Shown here: positions 22,140 to 32,270 of the stretch, piece after piece | Layout: each line of letters opens with the position of its first letter | Numbering within the stretch: position 1 is the first letter of the stretch | Source: Chloroflexi bacterium OLB13 | GTDB lineage: Bacteria > Chloroflexota > Anaerolineae > Aggregatilineales > Phototrophicaceae | Length of the DNA stretch: 64,000 nucleotides | Direction: 5' to 3' | Assembly: GCA_001567485.1 (NCBI GenBank) | Contig: JZRA01000120.1 | Span: forward strand, 1-64,000 | Notes under the pieces: generated by a model | The model's input: only the letters and a program-made list of their open reading frames with translations | Told to the model about the DNA's origin: nothing | The model's database searches: none | Translations under genes and position numbers: made by a program

Positions 22140-23878
22140 TGCCCACCTCCTTCGATGCGCCGTTCTGCACCCGTGCGTGAGCCGACAAGCGCGTACATGA
22201 TGCCAATCGCCACCATCACAATGCCGATCAGGATGACGCAGTACGCAAACGCGTTCCCATAGCGTCCATTCTCAACTTCGTTGAGGATCCCCTGTGTCAT
22301 AATCTTCGTCTGCGGCGTGGTCAGGAACACCACCGCCGAGATGGTCGTCATCGAGCGCGCGAACGCGAAGATCAAGCCGGCCAAGAATGCCGGGCGGATC
22401 AGCGGCAGGGTGATGCGCCGGAACGTCCGTGCGTTATCTGCGCCGAGGCTGATCGACGCCTCCTCGATCGCCGGATCAATTTGCGAGAGCGCGGCGGCGC
22501 CTGTTCGCAGCGCCGCCGGCGTACTTCGGATAACATAGACGATGATGATCGCCAGCGCGCCGCCCAACAACCCCTGTCCGCCAGTCAGCTTTGGGATCAG
22601 CGTGATCTCGCCGAGGATCGGCAGCGTCGCGGTAATCGGGCCGTTGAAGCTCAACACATAGCCGATGCCGATGATCGTCCCCGGCACGGCGATCCCCAAC
22701 ATCACGCCGAAGTCGAGCGCCTGCCGGCCGAGGAACTCTTTGCGGACGACCAAGAATGCGACCACCATCCCGATCAAGCCGGCCAGCGGCGTCGCCACGA
22801 TCGAGAGCAGCGTCGTGTCCTGTATGGCCTCAGCGCCGATCCCGTTCAAGACAAAGTCAAAGTGCGACAGCGTGAAATCGTTGCGCACACCCGGCACGTT
22901 CACGAATGCGCCGTGGAAGATCGTCCCGTAGATCAGCAGGATCAGCAGGCACAGGAACATCACAACGCCGAACAGCCCCCACCGGACAGGCGCGAATTTG
23001 ATCGTGTCGGGACGCCCGGCCGGTTTCCCCGTGACGGAGACAACGCTCGCCCGGCTGACCCAATACCGCTGCACCATAAAGACCGTCAGCGACGGGACGA
23101 GCAGGATCACCGACAAGACCGCCGCCGCGGTGGTGTCGTACAGACCGATGACGCTCACGTAGATGCGCGTCGCCAACACCTCGTAGTTGCCGCCCAGCAC
23201 CAGCGGATTGCCGAGGTCGGCGATGCTCTCGACGAAGATCAGCAGAAACGACGACGCGATCCCCGGAATGAGCATCGGCAGCGTAACGCGGAAGAACGTG
23301 CGCAGCTTGCCCGCGCCCAAATTGGCCGACGCCTCGTCCAGCGCTGGATCGAGCGCCTCCATCATGCCTTTGAGGTTGAGATAGGCGACGGTGAACAGCG
23401 AGAGCGCCAGCGCCAGCGTCAGGCCGTCGAGTCCGTAGATGTCATACCGCACGCCGAATATCCCGCGCGAGATCATGCCGCTGCGTCCGAACAGCACGAT
23501 GGTCGCTGTGGCGACCGCGAACGGCGGAGAGATCACCGGCAGCAGCGCCATGACGTGCATGAAACGCTTGAACGGCACATCGAGCTTGACCTGCACGAAC
23601 GCGAACAGGAAGCCGACCAGCGTCCCTACCGCGCCGACCACGACCCCCATCACCAGCGTGTTGGAGATGATGGTCTGATACACCGGGCTGCCGAGATAAT
23701 CGCGAAACTTGACCGCGCCCTCGGTCGACACGCTTTCACCGATCATCGCCAGCAGCGGTAGGATGATCGTCAAGCCGACGAAGATCACGCTGCCGACCAA
23801 CGCGACCGCGAGGATCGGGTCTTGCAAGATGCGCCTGAACTGCGCCCCGACGCTGGGCCTTGCGCGTACATTCTGCAT
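22136..23878 (-). CDS. ABC importer permease, FbpB/AfuB type (fused two-domain)
   Basis: A 580-residue inner-membrane protein with about 12 helices in two homologous halves, each with a permease coupling loop: ALDEASANLGAGKLRTFFRV (near residue 190) and AIEEASISLGADNARTFRRI (near residue 470). This fused arrangement is the rule in Fbp/Sfu/Afu importers for ferric iron, 2-aminoethylphosphonate or hexose phosphates. The gene follows the binding-protein gene after a stem-loop and overlaps the ATPase by four bases. Confidence 0.92.
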   Translation of the reverse strand: MQNVRARPSVGAQFRRILQDPILAVALVGSVIFVGLTIILPLLAMIGESVSTEGAVKFRDYLGSPVYQTIISNTLVMGVVVGAVGTLVGFLFAFVQVKLDVPFKRFMHVMALLPVISPPFAVATATIVLFGRSGMISRGIFGVRYDIYGLDGLTLALALSLFTVAYLNLKGMMEALDPALDEASANLGAGKLRTFFRVTLPMLIPGIASSFLLIFVESIADLGNPLVLGGNYEVLATRIYVSVIGLYDTTAAAVLSVILLVPSLTVFMVQRYWVSRASVVSVTGKPAGRPDTIKFAPVRWGLFGVVMFLCLLILLIYGTIFHGAFVNVPGVRNDFTLSHFDFVLNGIGAEAIQDTTLLSIVATPLAGLIGMVVAFLVVRKEFLGRQALDFGVMLGIAVPGTIIGIGYVLSFNGPITATLPILGEITLIPKLTGGQGLLGGALAIIIVYVIRSTPAALRTGAAALSQIDPAIEEASISLGADNARTFRRITLPLIRPAFLAGLIFAFARSMTTISAVVFLTTPQTKIMTQGILNEVENGRYGNAFAYCVILIGIVMVAIGIMYALVGSRTGAERRIEGGGQ

Positions 23879-23908
23879 AACGTCTAGATTCCGTAAACCA
23901 AAATAAGC

Positions 23909-23935
23909 GCCCCCGGAGATACACAGTCCGGGGGC
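23909..23935 (-). terminator. Stem-loop between binding-protein and permease genes
   Basis: GCCCCCGGA (23909-23917) pairs perfectly with TCCGGGGGC (23927-23935) over a 9-nt loop. It lies between the binding-protein stop (23963) and the permease start (23878), the same location as in the other two importer operons of the window. Confidence 0.65.
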
Positions 23936-23962
23936 ATTGTAGGGCAGTGCGTCTGTCAGCGC

Positions 23963-25051
23963 CTATTCGGTCGGGGCCGGCGCGATTTCCGCATCGAAGC
24001 GTTCCGTGATCTCGATACGATGAGCGCCCGCCGCTTGGAAGTTGTAGTCTACGACGAGGATGTCACCCAGCTTGACCGCCAGCGGGGAGACCTCGGCATC
24101 GGGATTGGTCGGAAGCTGCAAGCTGTTGACCGTCGGGCCGATCTCCTGTGCTTCCTTGGACAGCGCCCAATCGAACCACACCTTGGCGGCCTCAAGTTCC
24201 GGCGCGCCCTTGATGATGCCCATGCCACCGATCTCGTAGCCGGTGCCTTCTTCGGGGAAGGTCGTCGTCAAGATTCCTTCGTAGCCTTCTTGTTGCAGTT
24301 TCACACAGTCGTGCGAGAAGATGATCGCGACGGCGATCTCACCCTGCCCTGCCAGCGATCCGGGGGCCGAGCCGCTGCGAGTGTACTGAAGGATGTTCTG
24401 ATGCAGCGCGGCGTAGTACTCGAAGGCATTGTCGACCGCAGCTTCGGTCGGGGAACCTTCTTCGTCATAGCCCGTGCCTTCTTCTTCGGCCTCAAGCTTG
24501 TCAGCCTCGAGGGTCACGATCGTCCAGAACGCGGTGAACGCCGTGCCGGACGTCGCCGGGTGCGCCATCGCAACGAAGCCCTTCAGCTCAGGCGCGAGCA
24601 GGTCTTCCCAGCTCGTCGGCGCTTCGACGCCCAGTTCTTCGAGGACATCGACGTTCGAGCAAAAGCCGAGCGCGCCAACATATACACCGACCCAGTTGGC
24701 GTCGAGATCCTTATACGTGTCGGGGATCGCCTCAGCGGCCTCGGAGTCGTAGTCTTCGAGCAGCCCTTCTTCGTTAGCGGCGATAAACGCGTCCGCCGGG
24801 CCGCCCCACCAGACCGAGAACTCAGGGTTTTCGGCGCTCGCGCGGATACGGGCCAGCGCCTCGCCAGACGACAGGCGGACGTACGACGTCTGGATGCCGG
24901 TCGCTTCTTGGAACGCCTGAGTCTGCGCGACGCACCAGTCTTCTTGCGGCGTGCACAATACGGTCAACGTCTCTTGCGCGACTGCTCCGTTGAGCAGCAC
25001 GGCAGCGAGACAAACGAGCAGTGAGATACGCAGTAATGAACGCACAAACAT
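23963..25051 (-). CDS. ABC importer substrate-binding protein, FbpA/AfuA type
   Basis: A 362-residue extracytoplasmic receptor. ATG 25051 follows AGAGGAG; an upstream start (25114) would bury the signal peptide. Residues 1-26 are a signal peptide ending AVA before Gln, with no lipobox. The body fits family 1/6 binding proteins (FSVWWGGPADAFIAANEEGLL, VGALGFCSN, APTSWEDLL, GEIAVAIIFSHDC). Ferric-iron members normally carry a tandem Tyr in the C-terminal lobe; here the comparable stretch reads IIFSHDCVKLQQ with no Tyr pair. A phosphorylated organic ligand, as in AfuA, is therefore as likely as iron, and the coupled phosphatase supports it. Confidence 0.87.
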   Translation of the reverse strand: MFVRSLLRISLLVCLAAVLLNGAVAQETLTVLCTPQEDWCVAQTQAFQEATGIQTSYVRLSSGEALARIRASAENPEFSVWWGGPADAFIAANEEGLLEDYDSEAAEAIPDTYKDLDANWVGVYVGALGFCSNVDVLEELGVEAPTSWEDLLAPELKGFVAMAHPATSGTAFTAFWTIVTLEADKLEAEEEGTGYDEEGSPTEAAVDNAFEYYAALHQNILQYTRSGSAPGSLAGQGEIAVAIIFSHDCVKLQQEGYEGILTTTFPEEGTGYEIGGMGIIKGAPELEAAKVWFDWALSKEAQEIGPTVNSLQLPTNPDAEVSPLAVKLGDILVVDYNFQAAGAHRIEITERFDAEIAPAPTE

Positions 25052-25192
25052 GGTGGAACTCCTCTGGACAATGTCATGGGTATTGGTGATACCGCCCATC
25101 GCATATTTGAGCAAGTCTTAACATTTCTCGCAACTGTTCACATTTTATTTTCGCCTTTGAGTTCGCCCTAGCCGGGTTCGGGAGGCTGGCCC

Positions 25193-25222
25193 TTGCGCAA
25201 CCTCGTGGCGGCGCGTTATGCT
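25193..25222 (+). promoter_or_regulatory. Possible promoter of pepF
   Basis: TTGCGC (25193-25198), 18 bp, TATGCT (25217-25222), about 35 bp before the gene start. The -35 is imperfect. Confidence 0.35.
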
Positions 25223-25265
25223 CACCTCTTGAATTTTTTCAAATGGATACAAGGACTCGAATATC

Positions 25266-27077
<1,812 letters not shown>

Positions 27078-27103
27078 TTCGATTTCAGCACGAGAAACTA
27101 CGA

Positions 27104-27145
27104 CCTCACCCCCGGCCCACTCCCTAACTTGGCGCGGGGGTGGGG
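27104..27145. terminator. Stem-loop with long GC stem after pepF
   Basis: CCTCACCCCCG (27104-27114) pairs with CGGGGGTGGGG (27135-27145) in an 11-bp stem with one G-T pair. It lies between the convergent pepF and anti-sigma genes. The sequence resembles the CCTCACCCCCGGCCC-type intergenic repeat seen in many Chloroflexota genomes. It may act as a bidirectional terminator. Confidence 0.5.
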
Positions 27146-27186
27146 TTGGCTTTCTCGCAGACACCCCGGATCAGGTCAGAGTTTGT

Positions 27187-27861
27187 TTAGGATGATTGCC
27201 AGCGGACGACCGGGTCGGATGTCGGGCCGGGGCTGCCGTTCAGCGGTTCGCGCGTCACGCCGAGGACGTCGAACGTGTCCCCCAGCAGCGTCGCGTCGAA
27301 CGCCAGCATACCCCGCCCGGTCTCGTCAACGCGAAACACGCCGAGGCTGAGCAGCATCTCGCCCCGCCGCACCCACGCCTGATACGCTGCATCCGGCGTC
27401 AGTTCGGGGAAGTTCTGCGCGATCAGCACCGCTTCGCCCCAGTCTGCCGTCCAGATCACGCGGCCGGTCGCTCCGGTCGCCTCGCCTTCGGCCGCCGTGG
27501 GAAGCGTCATCTCGCGCAGCGCGGGCGCGGACGGACGGCTCAGCCAGAACACGTTGGTGACGATCAGCAGCAGAACGGCAGCGGCGGCGACCGCCCACCC
27601 CAACCCGCTGCGTGAACGACGGCGGGACATCCGTGCGGCCTGAAGCACCGTCCCGAGCAAATGCGGCGGCGGCGCGACCTGCCGGACACGGCCGGCGATC
27701 TCTCCGTCCAGCCCACGCAGCGCCGCCCACTCCTCGGCCAAGTCCGGGCAATCGCTCAGGCCCGCCTCGATCCGCTTGGCTTCATCGTCATCGGCCGCGC
27801 CGATCGCGTAAGCTGCCAGCAGATCGCGGAGTTCGTCACAAAGGTCGCTGCGTTCGTTCAT
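27187..27861 (-). CDS. RskA-type anti-sigma factor
   Basis: A 224-residue membrane anti-sigma protein. The N-terminal cytoplasmic part (LCDELRDLLAAYAIGAADDDEAKRIEAGL) would hold the sigma factor. A single helix follows at about 100-118 (GWAVAAAAVLLLIVTNVFWL), then an extracytoplasmic RskA domain (AYQAWVRRGEMLLSLGVFRV). The zinc-binding HxxxCxxC of classical ZAS domains is missing, as in RskA proteins. ATG 27861 is preferred over 27888. It starts 50 bp after the sigma gene, forming a standard sigma/anti-sigma operon. Confidence 0.85.
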   Translation of the reverse strand: MNERSDLCDELRDLLAAYAIGAADDDEAKRIEAGLSDCPDLAEEWAALRGLDGEIAGRVRQVAPPPHLLGTVLQAARMSRRRSRSGLGWAVAAAAVLLLIVTNVFWLSRPSAPALREMTLPTAAEGEATGATGRVIWTADWGEAVLIAQNFPELTPDAAYQAWVRRGEMLLSLGVFRVDETGRGMLAFDATLLGDTFDVLGVTREPLNGSPGPTSDPVVRWQSS

Positions 27862-27911
27862 GCTGCTGTCAAGTCTCGTGCGCCACACTATCTATCGTCA
27901 TGCCGAAGCCT

Positions 27912-28466
27912 TCAGGATTTGTCGCTGAGCATCGCACGCAGCTTGTGCAGGCCAAGACGCAAACGGGTCTTGACCGTCCCAAGCGGCAGGTTCAGCCGCG
28001 CGGCCAATTCACTGTGCTTCAATCCCCGGAAATACGCCAGCCGGATCACGTCGCGCTGTTCGGCTGGCAGGTCGTTCAACAGCGCGCGCAGCTCGTCCGC
28101 TTCGACGGCCGCGGCCGACTCATCGCGATCGGCCTGAAGTTCTTCAAACAGCGCGATATCCCGGCCGTTCGCGCGCACCTCTCTGCGCAGGAGGTCAATG
28201 GCCGTATAGCGCGCCAGCGTCAGCAGCCAGCTGTGAAACTGCCCCTTCGACGCGTCCCACGCCTGCGGATTATTCCACACCTTGATGAATGTATCCTGCG
28301 TCGCTTCCTGAGCGAGCGCCTCGTCATGCACCACGTACAGGATGAGGCTGTATACACGGGCGCCGTACTGCGCGAACAGCACAGCAAGGGCCGAGTCGTC
28401 CCCGTGGGCTATTCGTTTGAGCAGTTCAGCAACCTCTAATCTCATCGGCCTGTCTGACAAATCCAT
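27912..28466 (-). CDS. ECF-family RNA polymerase sigma factor (SigK/RpoE-like)
   Basis: A 184-residue sigma factor. Region 2 covers about 25-90 (FAQYGARVYSLILYVVHDEALAQEATQDTFIKVW, WLLTLARYTAIDLLRR) and region 4 about 128-180 (LPAEQRDVIRLAYFRGLKHSELAARL, GTVKTRLRLGLHKLR). It directs polymerase to stress promoters when released by the anti-sigma factor encoded next. ATG 28466 follows AGGAT. It is divergent from the PF03640 gene, which has an ECF-like promoter, so that gene is the likely target. Confidence 0.92.
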   Translation of the reverse strand: MDLSDRPMRLEVAELLKRIAHGDDSALAVLFAQYGARVYSLILYVVHDEALAQEATQDTFIKVWNNPQAWDASKGQFHSWLLTLARYTAIDLLRREVRANGRDIALFEELQADRDESAAAVEADELRALLNDLPAEQRDVIRLAYFRGLKHSELAARLNLPLGTVKTRLRLGLHKLRAMLSDKS

Positions 28467-28492
28467 ACCGCATCCTACAACGATAGCTTAGT

Positions 28493-28518
28493 GGAAGCGA
28501 TCCTTCCAACCTTGCGTT
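28493..28518 (+). promoter_or_regulatory. Candidate ECF-sigma promoter
   Basis: GGAAGC (28493-28498), 16 bp, CGTT (28515-28518) has the GGAA...CGT form and spacing of ECF promoters and lies 28 bp before the start of the PF03640 gene. The first part also forms an inverted repeat, GGAAG-CGATC-CTTCC. Confidence 0.4.
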
Positions 28519-28545
28519 TCACGTTCAAGTACCGAGGAGAGCCCT

Positions 28546-29298
28546 ATGTTTCGCCGTCTAGTTATCGTTGGTTTTCTTGCACTCTTGCTGGCCCTTCTGC
28601 TCGCGCCGGTGAGCGCACAGGAGATGCTGCCGGCCACCCTCAACGTCTCCGGCGGCCCCGGCGGTGTTGGGATGTATTTAGTCGCCAACAACGGTATGAC
28701 CGTCTATGCGTTCAAGCGTGACGGCCTCGGCGTATCGAACTGCGTAGACAACTGCGCCGCGGCATGGCCCCCATACACGGTCGAGAGCGCCGATGGATTG
28801 ACCCTCGGCGAAGGCATCCCCGGCGAGATCGGCACAGCCGCCCGCGCCGACGGCTCACTGCAAGTCACCTACAACGGTATGCCGCTGTACTTCTGGCAGA
28901 ATGACGCCGCGCCCGGTGATGTCACCGGCCACAACTTCCGCACCGTGTGGCTGGTTGTGCCGCCTGCTGACGTCTATGCACAGAATACCGCCGAACACGG
29001 GATCGTGCTGGTCGGGGCCAACGGCTTCACACTGTATACCCTGTCCGCCGACTCCCCGAATGCCAGCGTGTGCGCCGATCAGTGCGCCGCCAACTGGCCT
29101 CCGGTGACGGTCGAAGACCCCAACGCGCTCGTCACCGCGACCAATCTGCCCGGCATCTTCTCGACGTTTGAGCGCGCCGACGGCACGATTCAGGTCGCCT
29201 ATAACGGCGCGCCGCTGTACTACTTCGTGAATGACGCCGCGCGCGGCGACACGACCGGCCACCTTGTGCAGGATGTGTGGTTCGTCGCAAAGCCGTGA
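28546..29298 (+). CDS. Secreted-repeat protein (PF03640/COG4315 type)
   Basis: A 250-residue exported protein with a signal peptide (residues 1-24, ending PVSA before Gln). It consists of two homologous halves, each with a YAF/YTL strand, a two-Cys motif (NCVDNCAAAWPP and VCADQCAANWPP), a YNG-PLY strand and D-x-TGH before VW. These match the lipoprotein-15 repeat of unknown function, often found beside ECF sigma/anti-sigma pairs. Here it is divergent from such a pair. The four Cys could form disulfides or bind a ligand. ATG 28546 follows GAGGAG, and a strong terminator follows. Confidence 0.85.
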   Translation: MFRRLVIVGFLALLLALLLAPVSAQEMLPATLNVSGGPGGVGMYLVANNGMTVYAFKRDGLGVSNCVDNCAAAWPPYTVESADGLTLGEGIPGEIGTAARADGSLQVTYNGMPLYFWQNDAAPGDVTGHNFRTVWLVVPPADVYAQNTAEHGIVLVGANGFTLYTLSADSPNASVCADQCAANWPPVTVEDPNALVTATNLPGIFSTFERADGTIQVAYNGAPLYYFVNDAARGDTTGHLVQDVWFVAKP

Positions 29299-29331
29299 TG
29301 CGCCCTTAGGCAGGCGCGAACGGCAAATCAG

Positions 29332-29365
29332 CCGGGGGTGCAGCGCGCGCCCCCGGTTTTCTTTT
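29332..29365 (+). terminator. Rho-independent terminator
   Basis: CCGGGGG (29332-29338) pairs with CCCCCGG (29350-29356), followed by TTTTCTTTT. It lies 33 bp after the PF03640 gene. Confidence 0.8.
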
Positions 29366-29368
29366 GGC

Positions 29369-30175
29369 TCACACAGGCATCAGCGTCCACGCCTGATCGA
29401 CAACCGGCGCGGCGGTCAGCGCGGCCCGCGGATCAGGCGTCCCCGGCTCGATCCAGCGCCCGCCGACACTCACCGTAAGCGGCGCGTCGCGGAACGGGTA
29501 CGGATCCAGCGTCACGCATCCATCGCCCGCCGGCGTCAGCACGATATCGACCTCATCCCCGACTGAACGCGGCGTCCTCGCAAACGTGTACGGCTTTTGC
29601 TGTGTGGGGTGCCGCAGGTTCAAGATCACGGCCAGCGCGTCGACAAACTGTAAACGCCGGTAGTTCGCCATCAGCGCTTCGGGCGTGCAGAGCGCGGCGA
29701 GGGCCGGATCGTCCGCGCAGATGTCCCGCAGGCGGGCCTGGCGCGCGTCCTCCGCCGCGAGCATCGCCTCGGCGGCCGGGCGCAGTGCGTCCGGTATGAT
29801 GTCGATCGACGCGCTCATCACGCCGTAACGCCCGTTGTACAGGCCGGTCGTGTGCATCGACACGAGCAGTCCACAGTACGGGTGGTACGCTTCCGCCACC
29901 TCCGGCGAGATCGCGTGCGGGCGCATCAGCGTCGGCCACGGGGTGTCGGCGAGGTTATACGGCAGGTTCGTTTCCGGGTCGATCAGCGGGTCGGAATCGA
30001 TCTCAAGCCATCCGTCGTCGTGGTGCGCGGCCACCCACACCATCAGGTCGGCTGGTGCGAGGGGGTCAAACGCGCCGCCGCCGAACGCCTGCGCGAATTT
30101 GCCGCTCATCGCCGCATGATCGACATGCCGGATGACCAATCGCGGCATCCCCGCGGGCGCTGTCTGTACGATCAT
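29369..30175 (-). CDS. DUF3891 family protein
   Basis: A 268-residue soluble protein matching DUF3891: an N-terminal MIVQTAPAGMPRLVIRHVDHAAMSG, then VAAHHDDGW near residue 55 and the central HPYCGLLVSMHTTGLY. The conserved His/Asp cluster (HVDH, HHDDGW) recalls HD-type metal sites, but activity is unknown. ATG 30175 fits the family start better than 30202. It stands alone. The stretch 30203-30352 has no feature that I can name. Confidence 0.8.
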   Translation of the reverse strand: MIVQTAPAGMPRLVIRHVDHAAMSGKFAQAFGGGAFDPLAPADLMVWVAAHHDDGWLEIDSDPLIDPETNLPYNLADTPWPTLMRPHAISPEVAEAYHPYCGLLVSMHTTGLYNGRYGVMSASIDIIPDALRPAAEAMLAAEDARQARLRDICADDPALAALCTPEALMANYRRLQFVDALAVILNLRHPTQQKPYTFARTPRSVGDEVDIVLTPAGDGCVTLDPYPFRDAPLTVSVGGRWIEPGTPDPRAALTAAPVVDQAWTLMPV

Positions 30176-30352
30176 CGCAGAAATGCTCTCTTTCCATGCC
30201 ATTCGCCGACGCGGGCTACGTCAGGTGCGTGCCGCGTGCCGACTCATCCAAGCCCACAGCCTCATGTGCTGTGCCGGCGTTCCAGAAGTCCATTCACTGG
30301 TTCTACCCGATGGCGTTGAAATCCACAATGGATATCCCGTGCCGATCAGCCT

Positions 30353-32107
30353 CTACTCGCCGGCGAGCGCGTTCACGGCACACAACAGCGCGGACAGATT
30401 GTGCTGCACGGTGTCGATGCGGATGTCATAACCGTACAGTTCATCGGCGAATCCGCCCAGCGCCCGCGCCGGATCGGCCAGATAGATCGTATCATCCGCT
30501 GTGATCTGAGTCTGGAGTTGGAAGGCGACGCCGGCCAGCACGACATCGCGCACATCGGCGGCAATCAACGCATCCTCCCCGGCCAGAATCGGCAGTACGG
30601 CGCACAAGCCTTCACTGCGGATAGCGGTCGGTGTCGAGGCCGGTGGGCTGAAGTAACCACCGATCCACGAGTCCGGCACGCGCACGCGGTGCTGCGCTTG
30701 CGTGATGACCCATGCCAGCCGACGGACGTAATCGCGGTCGACCGCGTCTGGATCGATCTCATGCAGCACAGAGAGCGCATACAACAGCCAGTGGTCGTGC
30801 GGCAGGTCATCGTCGGCAGTGTCCGCGTTCGCTGCGATGATCGCGCCGACTGCGCGTTGGGCGGTCTCAAGCCAGCGCGGGTCGGGATCGAGCAGGTACA
30901 GCCGAAGCAGCCCGAACGCCGCCTCGCCGGGGTAATAGCTCGACTCGAAATCGCGCACCTGCCCGCTTCGCGCATCGACGATATGGACGAACGTCCCGTC
31001 GGCGGACTGCGCGCCCGCGATCCACTCGGCCAGCGCGCGCATCTCCGGCATGTACTGCGCGTCCCCCGTGACCTCGGCATACTCGGTCAACGCGAGCAGC
31101 AGCAGCCCTTGACCGCCCAGCTTGATCTCGTCGTCCTCGATCAGACAGGCGGCCTCCGCGCGGCTGACAGGCGCAACGCACGGCCCGACATGCGCCAGCG
31201 CGTAACGCAGCGCCCGACCGATCGCGGCGCGGCGCACTGGATCGGGCGATTCGCGCTCCAGCTCGATCATCGCGTACATCGTTCCCGCATGGCGCAGCAT
31301 GTTGTAGTCCTGTGACAGATCGCCTGTCCCGGCGTCGTACAGGTAGTCGAACTGTCCGTCCGGCCGCACACTGCGCGCCAGATAGTCGCCGGCGGCGCGC
31401 GCCGAGTCGCGCAGGATCGCAGGCGTGAGCGATTCGGCATACAGGCGTGACGATTCGAGAAGCGCGGCAGGTTCGCCGGGGCGCTGAACTGCCGTCACGG
31501 TCTGAAAACGGTAGACGTTAAGCGGCGAGAACGTCAGCGCTTCCGCCAGTCCGTCGGCGTCGAACCCGCGCTCGGTGGCATAGTCGATCCACCGTTCACG
31601 ATCCATGATGCCGTTTGCGTCGAACAACTGGCGCGCTTCGATCTCGGCGGGCAGCGCAATTCCGAACGTGATCGGGTCGAACGCCAACCCCCACGCGTCG
31701 CCGCTCCGGCTGGTACGGAACTCCGGCGCGGCCAATCGTTCACGCACCGGCCCGTAGGCGACATCGACACGCACACCGGCCGTGTCGGGGATCGTCGGGA
31801 GGATGCGAGTCCACGCCTCCATCACCGCTTGCGCATCGGCAGCCGTGGCCCACACGACATCAGCCGGCGCGCCCGCCGTCATAACAGTCAGCGCTGCCCA
31901 CACCTCGGTCGCCTGTACGTCGGGCAGCGGCGGTGCTGCGTCAGTATTTCGCACCGCATCGGTCAGCGCAAGCGCCAACGCCCCCGCCTCGGCCTGTTCG
32001 GGGAGCGTGAACGGCGGCGCGGCTTGCGGCTGAGCCGCTGCAATCCCGCACACGATCCACAGCCACAGCAGGACGCACAGCAGACGCGTGATGCGGTTAT
32101 CGTTCAC
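30353..32107 (-). CDS. Exported six-hairpin (alpha/alpha-barrel) protein of unknown activity
   Basis: About 584 residues. A GTG at 32107 gives a proper signal peptide (core LLCVLLWLWIVCGIAAA, then Gln); the longer TTG start at 32134 is less likely. Residues 240-580 show an alpha-barrel repeat pattern with DYNMLRHAGTMYAMIELE, KLGGQGLLLLALTEYAEVTGD, SSYYPGEAAFGLLRLYLLDPD and HDHWLLYALSVLHEID. These recall glycosidase/epimerase-type (alpha/alpha)6 barrels such as the glucuronyl C5-epimerase C-terminal fold. The N-terminal 200 residues are unassigned. It is divergent from xylose isomerase. A carbohydrate role is likely but unproven. Confidence 0.65.
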   Translation of the reverse strand: MNDNRITRLLCVLLWLWIVCGIAAAQPQAAPPFTLPEQAEAGALALALTDAVRNTDAAPPLPDVQATEVWAALTVMTAGAPADVVWATAADAQAVMEAWTRILPTIPDTAGVRVDVAYGPVRERLAAPEFRTSRSGDAWGLAFDPITFGIALPAEIEARQLFDANGIMDRERWIDYATERGFDADGLAEALTFSPLNVYRFQTVTAVQRPGEPAALLESSRLYAESLTPAILRDSARAAGDYLARSVRPDGQFDYLYDAGTGDLSQDYNMLRHAGTMYAMIELERESPDPVRRAAIGRALRYALAHVGPCVAPVSRAEAACLIEDDEIKLGGQGLLLLALTEYAEVTGDAQYMPEMRALAEWIAGAQSADGTFVHIVDARSGQVRDFESSYYPGEAAFGLLRLYLLDPDPRWLETAQRAVGAIIAANADTADDDLPHDHWLLYALSVLHEIDPDAVDRDYVRRLAWVITQAQHRVRVPDSWIGGYFSPPASTPTAIRSEGLCAVLPILAGEDALIAADVRDVVLAGVAFQLQTQITADDTIYLADPARALGGFADELYGYDIRIDTVQHNLSALLCAVNALAGE

Positions 32108-32270
32108 AGTGACCTCGCGGGGTGAATCGAACAAGCACCGCCTACGTTATCACGCGAATGGATTTGATGCCGCCCCGCGATCTCGCTGCCACAACCACCG
32201 CGCGGCGCTACAATCTGTACGAAACCGCCGGACATCCAACCGGCGCGGAACTCAACAGGGGATGCGTGTC

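Noticed and set aside
22481-23761. A 426-codon open frame antisense to the FbpB-type permease
   Set aside because: Extremely Arg/Asp/Gln-rich translation, complementary to a clear membrane protein.
23963-25051. Straight annotation as ferric-iron binding protein
   Set aside because: The expected tandem Tyr is not visible and the operon includes a phosphatase, so only the family, not the ligand, is claimed.
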